A stretch of 64,000 nt of DNA from contig NZ_CP129212.1 in NCBI RefSeq assembly GCF_030413175.1, forward strand, positions 2,976,001-3,040,000, read 5' to 3'. Position numbers and translations under genes: made by a program. Source of the stretch: Bradyrhizobium roseum (GTDB taxonomy: Bacteria; Pseudomonadota; Alphaproteobacteria; Rhizobiales; Xanthobacteraceae). Shown piece after piece: positions 57,821-64,000 of this stretch (positions within the stretch are counted from its first letter, which is position 1; each line of letters starts with the position of its first letter). Under the pieces are notes generated by a model. That model worked only from the letters and a program-made list of their open reading frames with translations, was not told the DNA's origin and searched no databases.

Positions 57821-57956
57821 CCTCGCCCCGCTCTTGCGGGGAGAGGGCCGGGGTGAGGGGACTATCCGCGAGTCCGGTCTCGCCGGATGGACCTGTACCC
57901 CCTCACCCGAAATTCGCTGACGCGAATTCCGACCTCTCCCCGCAAGCGGGGCGAGG
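57821..57956. repeat. Palindromic intergenic element between MaoC and SDR genes
   Basis: The left unit CCTCGCCCCGCTCTTGCGGG GAGAGG (57821-57846) is itself a hairpin. It is mirrored by CCTCTCCCCGCAAGCGGGGC GAGG (57933-57956), identical on reversal except for two extra bases. GGTGAGGGG and CCCCTCACCC lie inside. The element takes up nearly the whole gap. Confidence 0.85.
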
Positions 57957-57988
57957 TAAGAACAAGAGCGATAAACGGAGAAAACATC

Positions 57989-58870
57989 ATGGGATTACTC
58001 GACGGCAAGGTCGCGATCATCACCGGCGCGGGCGGTGGGCTCGGTGAGGCCTACGCAAAGCTGTTCGCGCGCGAGGGCGCGGCGGTCGTGGTCAACGACC
58101 TCGGCGGGCCGCGCGATGGCTCCGGCGCCGACGTGTCGATGGCGCAGAAGGTGGTCAACGCCATCAAGGAAGAGGGCGGCCGCGCGGTCGCCAACGGCGC
58201 CGACATCTCGACCATGGCCGGCGGGCAGTCGGTGTTCGACGACGCCATCAAGAATTTCGGCCGCGCCGACATCCTGGTGAACAACGCCGGCATCCTGCTC
58301 GACGAGACCTTTGCCAAGGCCAAGGAAGCCAACTGGGACCGGGTGATCAAGGTGCACCTCAAGGGCACCTTCTGCTGCACCCAGCCGGTGTTCAAATGGA
58401 TGCGCGAGAATGGCGGCGGCGTCATCGTCAACACCTCCTCGACCTCGGGCCTGATCGGCAATTTCGGACAGACCAACTACGGCGCCGCCAAGGGCGGTAT
58501 CTGGGGACTGTCCAACGTGCTGGCGATTGAGGGCCGCAAATACAACATCCGGATCTGGACGCTGGCCCCGGGCGCGCTGACCCGCATGACCGCCGACCTG
58601 CCGCGCTACAAGGAGAACCCAGGCGCCGCGCTGGGCCCGGACGGCATCGCGCCGGCCGTGCTATACATGGTCAGCGACCTCTCCGGCGACCAGACCGGCA
58701 AGGTGCTCGGCGTTTCCGGCCCCCGTGGGGTCCGCGAGATGCGGATGATGGAAATGGAAGGCTGGACGCCGCCGTTTACGGGGTGGAAGGCCGAGGATAT
58801 CGTGACCCACGCCAACGAAATCTTCTTCTCCGAGGAAGAAATCAAGAAGTCGGCGCGGCGATTCAAGTAG
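57989..58870 (+). CDS. Short-chain dehydrogenase, 3-hydroxyacyl-CoA dehydrogenase-like (MFE-2 type)
   Basis: The 293-residue SDR starts MGLLDGKVAIITGAGGGLGE with the NAD-binding TGxxxGxG variant. It continues VVVNDLGGPRDGSGADVSMA, a loop seen in MFE-2 dehydrogenases, then ILVNNAGILLDE, IVNTSSTSG and the active-site YGAAKGG. The C-terminal extension (ALGPDGIAPAVLYMVSDLSG, VREMRMMEMEGWTPPFTGW) is longer than in simple SDRs. It would oxidise (R)-3-hydroxyacyl-CoA made by the MaoC hydratase (inference). GATAAACGGAG precedes the start. Confidence 0.9.
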   Translation: MGLLDGKVAIITGAGGGLGEAYAKLFAREGAAVVVNDLGGPRDGSGADVSMAQKVVNAIKEEGGRAVANGADISTMAGGQSVFDDAIKNFGRADILVNNAGILLDETFAKAKEANWDRVIKVHLKGTFCCTQPVFKWMRENGGGVIVNTSSTSGLIGNFGQTNYGAAKGGIWGLSNVLAIEGRKYNIRIWTLAPGALTRMTADLPRYKENPGAALGPDGIAPAVLYMVSDLSGDQTGKVLGVSGPRGVREMRMMEMEGWTPPFTGWKAEDIVTHANEIFFSEEEIKKSARRFK

Positions 58871-58877
58871 ACGTAGA

Positions 58878-58917
58878 CGTCATTCCGGGTTCGTGCTTCG
58901 CATGCCCAGGAATGACG
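58878..58917. repeat. Short palindromic element between SDR and DHDPS-like genes
   Basis: CGTCATTCCGGG and CCCAGGAATGACG are inverted copies with one extra base, separated by TTCGTGCTTCGCATG. It is a short form of the common CGTCATTCCGGG-type intergenic palindrome. Confidence 0.7.
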
Positions 58918-58936
58918 AAAGAGGATAGAGGCACAG

Positions 58937-59893
58937 ATGACCAAGCTCACCGCCCAGGCCGCAGGCACGTTCGCGATCGCGCCGACGCCGTTTCACGATG
59001 ACGGCCGCATCGACGAGAAATCGATCGACCGGCTGACCGACTTCTACGCCGAAGTCGGCTGCGACGGTGTCACCGTGCTCGGTATCCTGGGCGAGGCGCC
59101 GAAGCTCGACGCCGCTGAGGCGGAACAGGTCGCGATCCGCTTCGTCAAGCGCGCCAAGAGCATGCAGATCATCGTCGGCGTCTCGGCGCCGGGCTTTGCC
59201 TCGATGCGGTCGCTGGCGAAGGCCTCGATGGACGCCGGCGCCGCCGGCGTGATGATCGCGCCGCCGCCGCATCTGCGCACCGACGATCAGATCACGGGCT
59301 ATTTCAAGCAGGCCCAGGAAGCGATCGGCGACGAGATTCCCTGGGTGCTGCAGGACTATCCGCTGACGCTCAACGTCGTTTTCACGCCGGCCGTGATCCG
59401 CAAGATCGTAATGGACTCGCCGTCCTGCGTCATGCTCAAGCACGAGGACTGGCCGGGCCTGGAGAAGATCACCGCGCTGCGCAACTTCCAGAAAGACGGC
59501 TCGCTGAAGCCGATGTCTATACTCGTCGGCAATGGCGGCCTGTTCCTCGATTTCGAAATGGAGCGCGGCGCCGACGGCGCCATGACCGGCTACGCCTTTC
59601 CGGAACTGCTGATCGATGTCGTGAAGCTGCAAAAGGCCGGCAAGCGCGACGCCGCGCATGACCTGTTCGACGCCCATCTGCCGCTGATCCGCTACGAGCA
59701 GCAGCCCGGCGCGGGCCTGGCGGTGCGCAAATACGTGCTGCAGAAGCGCGGCATCATTTCGTCCAGCGCGCAGCGCAAGCCGGGTACGACGATCACGGCG
59801 ACCGCCAAGGCCGAAGTAGAGTACCTGTTGTCGCGGGTGGCGCGCGTCGACCGTCGCGCCAACCTGCAACCGCAATCCAGCGCCGCGGGCTAG
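58937..59893 (+). CDS. Dihydrodipicolinate synthase/N-acetylneuraminate lyase family protein
   Basis: This class I aldolase family uses a Schiff-base lysine. The 318-residue product shows GTFAIAPTPFHDDGRIDEKS, DGVTVLGILGEAPKLDAAEA, the Tyr in VLQDYPLTLNV and the Schiff-base Lys in SCVMLKHEDWPG. The GEAPKL in place of GExxTL and the long C-terminal tail set it apart from true DapA, so the substrate is not lysine-pathway by default. It may be an aldolase of the catabolic cluster it follows. Confidence 0.87.
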   Translation: MTKLTAQAAGTFAIAPTPFHDDGRIDEKSIDRLTDFYAEVGCDGVTVLGILGEAPKLDAAEAEQVAIRFVKRAKSMQIIVGVSAPGFASMRSLAKASMDAGAAGVMIAPPPHLRTDDQITGYFKQAQEAIGDEIPWVLQDYPLTLNVVFTPAVIRKIVMDSPSCVMLKHEDWPGLEKITALRNFQKDGSLKPMSILVGNGGLFLDFEMERGADGAMTGYAFPELLIDVVKLQKAGKRDAAHDLFDAHLPLIRYEQQPGAGLAVRKYVLQKRGIISSSAQRKPGTTITATAKAEVEYLLSRVARVDRRANLQPQSSAAG

Positions 59894-60000
59894 CCGCTCC
59901 TCATGGTGAGGAGCCGCGAAGCGGCGTCTCGAACCATGAGGCCCCGATGCTTCCAAGTCATCCTTCGAGACGCGGCCTGACGGCCGCTCCTCAGGATGAG
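59894..60000. repeat. Palindromic intergenic element between DHDPS-like and NUDIX genes
   Basis: The left part CGCTCCTCATGGTGAGGAGC ends GAACCATGAGG. The right part CATCCTTCGAGACGCGGCCT ends CGCTCCTCAGGATGAG. The parts are inverted relatives, sharing GAGGAGC, GCGTCTCGAA and their complements. It resembles the frequent TCATCCTGAGGAGC...CGTCTCGAAGGATG repeats of the genus. Confidence 0.75.
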
Positions 60001-60020
60001 GTTCCGAGGAGTTGAGCCCT

Positions 60021-60821
60021 ATGGCCGAAGCTGTCGCCCCGCGTAATGCATCCACTATCCTGCTGCTGCGCGACAGCGCTGCCGCAAAAGAAATCGAAGT
60101 CTTCATGATGGTTCGCCATTATGAAATCGACTTCAATTCCGGCGCGCTGGTGTTTCCCGGCGGCAGCGTCGACAAGGGCGACAAGGAGATCATCGCAGCA
60201 TCGGAGCTTTACTCGGGCGGCGAGGGGCTCGACGAGACCACGCTGAGTTTCCGCATCGCTGCGATCCGCGAAACCTTCGAGGAGAGCGGCATCCTGCTGG
60301 CACGGCCAAACGGGGCAAATGCACTGGTCGATGCCAAGCGCGCGAGCGAAATCGAGGCCGCGCATCGCGCCGATCTCTGCGACGGCAAGATCAGCTTCCT
60401 GAAGGTGCTGGCCGACAACGGCATGGTGCTGGCGCTCGACGAACTCGTGCCCTATGCGCACTGGATCACGCCGGAAGGCATGCCAAAGCGCTTCGACACC
60501 TGGTTCTTCCTCGCCGCAGCACCCCCCGAACAGGTCGGCGCCCATGACGGCAAGGAATCCACCGACTCGATCTGGGTGTCGCCGCGCGAGGCGCTGGAAG
60601 GCGGCGAGACCGGGCGCTTCAAGCTGCCGTTCCCGACCACGCGCAATCTTATCAAGCTCGGCAAGCAGCCAAATGTGAAGGCGGCGCTCGACGATTCCAG
60701 AGGCAAGTCCGTCGTCGCCGTGACGCCGGTGATGACCCGGGTTAATGGTGGCCGTCAGCTCCGCATTCCGCTGGAGGCGGGCTATGACGGCGAGCTGTTC
60801 GAGGTCGGCTCGGCCGGCTGA
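60021..60821 (+). CDS. NUDIX hydrolase, NUDT19-like with split NUDIX box
   Basis: NUDIX enzymes hydrolyse nucleoside diphosphates linked to other groups; NUDT19-like ones act on CoA or acyl-CoA. The 266-residue product has ALVFPGGSVDKGD, then a long insert, then the box core FRIAAIRETFEESGILLARP. Split spacing of the box is a NUDT7/NUDT19 trait. Later motifs include VPYAHWITPEGMPKRFDTWF and SIWVSPREALEGGETGRFKL PFPTTRNL. CoA hydrolysis would suit the neighbouring acyl-CoA genes (inference). The ATG at 60021 is preferred to a TTG nine bases earlier. Confidence 0.88.
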   Translation: MAEAVAPRNASTILLLRDSAAAKEIEVFMMVRHYEIDFNSGALVFPGGSVDKGDKEIIAASELYSGGEGLDETTLSFRIAAIRETFEESGILLARPNGANALVDAKRASEIEAAHRADLCDGKISFLKVLADNGMVLALDELVPYAHWITPEGMPKRFDTWFFLAAAPPEQVGAHDGKESTDSIWVSPREALEGGETGRFKLPFPTTRNLIKLGKQPNVKAALDDSRGKSVVAVTPVMTRVNGGRQLRIPLEAGYDGELFEVGSAG

Positions 60822-60914
60822 ACAGTGTTTCCACACTTCGGTGGTTAGCGAAGTATCCTGGCGCCTGCCGCGCGTAATGTCTGACCCTGACTTGAAACGA
60901 AACGGGTGACAGAC

Positions 60915-61838
60915 ATGGGCGAGGCCCAACAGAAGCATCCCACGATCGTGAGCGAGCTGGCGCTGCTGCTGGTGCTCGCGACGCTGTGGGGGGCGTCCTA
61001 CACCTTCCTGAAGGTCGCGGTGGCGACGATTCCGCCGGTGACGCTGATCGCGGGCCGCACGCTGATCGCAGGCCTGTTGCTGCTCGCGATCATGCAATGG
61101 CGTGGGATCAAGATGCCGGCGGATGCCGCGAACTGGCGGCGCTTCCTGTTCCAGGCCTGCCTCAACAGCGTCATCCCGTGGACGATGGTGGCCTGGGGTA
61201 CGCGAGCGGTCGATGCCGGAGTCGCCACCATCCTCAATTCGACGGCGCCGATCTTCACGTTTTTTCTGACGCTCGCGATCACCCGCCATGAGGCGGCGTC
61301 GTTCCGAAAGCTGGTCGGCGTCGTCGCCGGCATGGCAGGCATCTGTTTGATCGTCGGCATGCAGGCGCTGTCCGGGCTGGGTGAGCAATTGGCGGCGCAG
61401 ATCGTGCTGCTGCTCGCCGCCGTCTGCTACGCCGGCGCGGCGATCTTCGGCCGCGCCTTCAAGAATCTCGATCCCATGGCGCCGGCGGCAGGATCGCTGC
61501 TTTGCGGTGCCGCGATCCTGATCCCGCTGAGCCTGGTGGTCGACCAGCCGTGGACGCTGGCGCCGTCGATGAATTCGCTGCTGGCGCTGATCGGGCTCGC
61601 GGTATTTTCAACAGCGTTCGCCTTCGTAATCTATTTCCGCCTGATCCAGACGCTGGGATCGATCGGCGCCACCGCGCAGGCCTATTTGCGCGTGCCGATC
61701 GGGGTCGCCGCAAGCGTGGTCGTCCTCGGCGAGCAGTTGAGTTCGACGGTGTGGATCGGGCTGGCCTGCGTCGTCGTCGGTGTGGCCGCGATGACGATAC
61801 CGGAGCGCAGAGCAAGATCGCTCAGCAAGGCCGCATGA
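60915..61838 (+). CDS. EamA/DMT-superfamily exporter
   Basis: The product has ten membrane helices in two EamA repeats. The first has SELALLLVLATLWGASYTFL, TLIAGRTLIAGLLLLAIMQW and WGTRAVDAGVATILNSTAPI. The second has AAQIVLLLAAVCYAGAAIFG, FSTAFAFVIYFRLIQTLGSI and the final VWIGLACVVVGVAAMTIPER. Such proteins often export amino acids or other metabolites. Start 60915 gives 307 residues; a GTG at 60906 would add three. Confidence 0.9.
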   Translation: MGEAQQKHPTIVSELALLLVLATLWGASYTFLKVAVATIPPVTLIAGRTLIAGLLLLAIMQWRGIKMPADAANWRRFLFQACLNSVIPWTMVAWGTRAVDAGVATILNSTAPIFTFFLTLAITRHEAASFRKLVGVVAGMAGICLIVGMQALSGLGEQLAAQIVLLLAAVCYAGAAIFGRAFKNLDPMAPAAGSLLCGAAILIPLSLVVDQPWTLAPSMNSLLALIGLAVFSTAFAFVIYFRLIQTLGSIGATAQAYLRVPIGVAASVVVLGEQLSSTVWIGLACVVVGVAAMTIPERRARSLSKAA

Positions 61839-62187
61839 AGGCGCGGCTGAGAGCGGTTTCGCGTGACGAAACGCCCCGAGGCTTGCTGCAGCCGGGATTA
61901 TCGGCATCCTGCCGGTCAAGAACGGGGCGGCGTCGGCCCCCCAAGAAAAACGGGCCGCGGGCCAAGGCGGTGGAGACTGGAATCATCGCTGACCGAGGAC
62001 GAAGCCCGCGCGACTTTGGCCAGGTTATCCTGTTCCAAAATGGTATTCATCGCCGGGCCGCTGTGGCGGGTGGTCCTTAAGCTGTGCGACGGGGCCAATT
62101 TTGTCCGTTCTGCCGCTTTTTCGGCATGTTCCCCCCGGCCCGGAATACATCGTATATTGCCGCCGACTGGAGCCCGGCCCGACCCTC
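61839..62187. other. 349-base gap before the sensor gene, no convincing gene
   Basis: Short frames exist on both strands but none has a good start and family-like sequence. A small hairpin (GTTTCG, CGAAAC) lies near 61856-61873. No promoter hexamers or regulator dyad stand out. The region probably holds the sensor gene's promoter. Confidence 0.4.
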
Positions 62188-64000
62188 ATGACCGCCGAAA
62201 CGCCGCCGAATTCGCTGCCGCCGCGATCGTTCTCGCTTTCGATCGGGCAACTGACGTTCGGCAGTTTCATGCTTGTGCTGGCCGTGATCATCATCACCTC
62301 GACCGCCAGCGTCATCGCCATCCGCCACATCGACCAGACCTTCACCGAGCTACAGCGGCTGCAGAGCGTCGGCGACCTGGCCGAGGACATCGACCGCCGC
62401 ATGAACGAATTGCGGCTTGCGGCGCGGGATTTCGTCACCGATCCCGGCAACCAGTCGCTTCAGGTGAGCGAAGCCGCCACGGCGCTCGGTGAGGTTCTAA
62501 AGAAAACCCGGCTGGAGCTTGCCCCCGAGCAGCAGGATATGATCGACGGCGTCACCGAGCGCCTGTCGACCTATCGCAGCGGGATCGAGCGCATCTCCTC
62601 GCTGATCAATCGCCGCGCTGATCTGATCGTTACCCTGCCTCCGCTGCGCGAGCGATTCGACAACGCGATTGCCGGAGCGCTCGATCCTGCGATCGCATCG
62701 TCCTTGCTGCAGGACCAGAGCCGGATCACCTCGGCCCTGCTGGCGCATAACCCGTCGGCGGCCGAGCAGGCGGCGCGAAGGATGCGCTCGTTGACGATCA
62801 CGGATTCTAACCTGCGTGCAACCGTCGACGATTATGCGCTGGCGATCGCCAATATCTCGACCAGCGAACTGGAGATTTCGGATATCGACAGGGAAGTGCT
62901 GGGCGCCGAGGGCAGGCTGATCCAGCGGGTGACGGAATTGTTGCGCGAGGTCAGCGAACGGCGGGGCCGTATCCTGGCCCGCGATTTTGCGCGGACGCTG
63001 ACGGAAGCCAAATGGCAGAGCATCGTGCTCGGGACCGCGGGCGTTCTGATCGGGCTGTTCGCCTCGCTATTGGTGGTTCGCCGCACCGTGCGTCCGCTCG
63101 CCGCCATCGCGGCCTCGATCCGCGCGGTGGCCCGTGGCGAAAAGAACGCCTCGATCCCGGCGACCGATGTCGACAACGAGATCGGCGACATCGCCCGCGC
63201 CGCCGAAGTCTTCCGGCAGACGCTGGTCGATGCCGATACGGCGCGCGAGGCGGCGGTTCACGCGCTCGCCGAACAGCGGCTCGCCGAGGAAAGCTATCGC
63301 AAGCTGTTCGAGTCCTCGGTCGACGGAATTTATGTCACGACGCCAAGCGGCTCGCTGCTGAACGCTAATCCGGCACTGGCGCGGATGATGGGCTATGCGA
63401 CGCCGCAGGATCTGATCAGCGCCATCGGTAACATTGCACACAGCATTTATGTCGATCCCGATGCGCGCGCGAATTTTACGCGGCTGATGAAGCGCGACGG
63501 CATCGTGCGCGAATTCGAATACCAGGTTTATACCCGCAGCGGTTCGGTGGTGTGGCTGTCCGACAGCGCCAGCGCCGTCCACAACGAGGCCGGGGTCATT
63601 GTCCGCTACGAGGGAACGGTGCGCGATATCACCGACCAGAAGCGGGCCGAGGACGCCATCGCCGAAGGCCGCCGGCTGTTGCAAATGGTGATCGACACCG
63701 TTCCCGCCGTCATCAACGTCAAGGACAAAAATCTCCGCTACGTGCTGATGAACCGCTACATGGCCGGCATTTTCAACGTCGAGCCGGCTGATGCGATCGG
63801 CCGCACCACCGCCGAATTGATGTCGCGCTACGGTGCCGAAAAGACCAATGAGCCCGACAAACGGGTGTTGGCGGTGGGCAAGGAACTCGGCTTCTACGAG
63901 GAGGAATACAAGGATGCGTCGGGCCAGATGCGGCAATGGCTGGTCAACAAGCTGCCGATCCTGGATACGGCCGGTGAGATCGAGAACATCGTGACCGTTG
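62188..64000 (+). CDS. Membrane PAS-domain sensor protein, 5' part (runs off the window)
   Basis: From ATG 62188 the frame stays open through the last base, giving 604 codons. TM1 spans about residues 24-45 (LTFGSFMLVLAVIIITSTAS). A helical periplasmic domain follows to about 275 and then TM2 (WQSIVLGTAGVLIGLFASLL). A HAMP-like segment is seen in VRRTVRPLAAIAASIRAVAR and DNEIGDIARAAEVFRQTLVD. PAS1 is near 365-480 (YRKLFESSVDGIYVTTPSGS, FEYQVYTRSGSVVWLSDSAS, EGTVRDITDQKRAEDAI) and PAS2 begins near 490 (LLQMVIDTVPAVINVKDKNL). The output domain, probably histidine kinase or GGDEF/EAL, lies beyond the window. Confidence 0.88.
   Translation, partial: MTAETPPNSLPPRSFSLSIGQLTFGSFMLVLAVIIITSTASVIAIRHIDQTFTELQRLQSVGDLAEDIDRRMNELRLAARDFVTDPGNQSLQVSEAATALGEVLKKTRLELAPEQQDMIDGVTERLSTYRSGIERISSLINRRADLIVTLPPLRERFDNAIAGALDPAIASSLLQDQSRITSALLAHNPSAAEQAARRMRSLTITDSNLRATVDDYALAIANISTSELEISDIDREVLGAEGRLIQRVTELLREVSERRGRILARDFARTLTEAKWQSIVLGTAGVLIGLFASLLVVRRTVRPLAAIAASIRAVARGEKNASIPATDVDNEIGDIARAAEVFRQTLVDADTAREAAVHALAEQRLAEESYRKLFESSVDGIYVTTPSGSLLNANPALARMMGYATPQDLISAIGNIAHSIYVDPDARANFTRLMKRDGIVREFEYQVYTRSGSVVWLSDSASAVHNEAGVIVRYEGTVRDITDQKRAEDAIAEGRRLLQMVIDTVPAVINVKDKNLRYVLMNRYMAGIFNVEPADAIGRTTAELMSRYGAEKTNEPDKRVLAVGKELGFYEEEYKDASGQMRQWLVNKLPILDTAGEIENIVTV

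Noticed and set aside
61916..62098. A 60-codon minus-strand frame before the sensor gene
   Set aside because: No ribosome-binding site, Pro/Ser-rich shadow-like composition, and it overlaps equally open frames on the other strand.
1..64000. tRNA, rRNA, CRISPR arrays, transposases or integrases
   Set aside because: I looked for these on both strands and saw none; the repeats present are isolated palindromic elements, not spaced arrays.

Overview
The window is a 64 kb chromosomal segment of a high-GC alphaproteobacterium, most likely Bradyrhizobium or a close relative in Bradyrhizobiaceae (inference). The basis is the spc/alpha ribosomal order running straight into rpoA-rplQ, an extra stand-alone ftsZ, ATP12 and F1-ATPase zeta-type proteins, sites of CtrA type, many Tat or Sec exported small proteins, and several families of intergenic palindromic repeats typical of that group. 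No rRNA, tRNA, CRISPR array, transposase or integrase was seen.
Layout: 1-8132 is the end of the ribosomal superoperon (rpsN' rpsH rplF rplR rpsE rpmD rplO secY adk rpsM rpsK rpoA rplQ) closed by a strong terminator. 8200-17823 holds a quinone-reductase/HxlR pair, a DegP-like protease overlapping rarA and a TPR gene, an HxlR-SCP2 operon, a higBA toxin-antitoxin pair and an RluA-family pseudouridine synthase. 17832-25308 is an accessory block: two tiny ORFs, TerC, a CusB/CusA-type RND efflux pair and a LysR regulator on the minus strand, and a divergent F1-zeta-like gene. It is bracketed by the 3' end of the pseudouridine synthase gene and a degenerate second copy of that 3' end at about 25389-25477. 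Broken membrane-protein and TetR genes follow. 26400-29117 returns to core-like genes (ATP12; a FliK-like and an FlhB-C-like gene behind a CtrA-like site). 29134-47083 is mixed: OXA-type beta-lactamase homologue, PAS-PilZ protein, orphan pccB, HTH/coiled-coil gene plus ftsZ paralogue downstream of a perfect CtrA box, orphan Bug-type binding protein, glycerophosphodiesterase, small exported proteins, ArsR, PEP-mutase-like enzyme and TRIC channel. 47263-51880 has a diheme cytochrome and a fused indolepyruvate ferredoxin oxidoreductase. 52118-53680 is a less GC-rich acyltransferase patch flanked by two copies of one repeat. 53970 to the end has zntB, then a beta-oxidation-like cluster (thiolase, DUF35, MaoC hydratase, SDR, DHDPS-like, NUDIX), an EamA exporter and the start of a two-PAS membrane sensor that runs off the window.
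How the genes fit together: the first 8 kb is translation, secretion and transcription machinery. The MaoC, SDR and thiolase genes could supply three consecutive beta-oxidation steps as separate proteins. TerC with CusBA looks like a metal-handling module without its outer-membrane channel. The two CtrA-like sites tie the FliK/FlhB-like pair and the ftsZ paralogue to cell-cycle control. These functional links are inference from gene order and motifs; no database search was possible.
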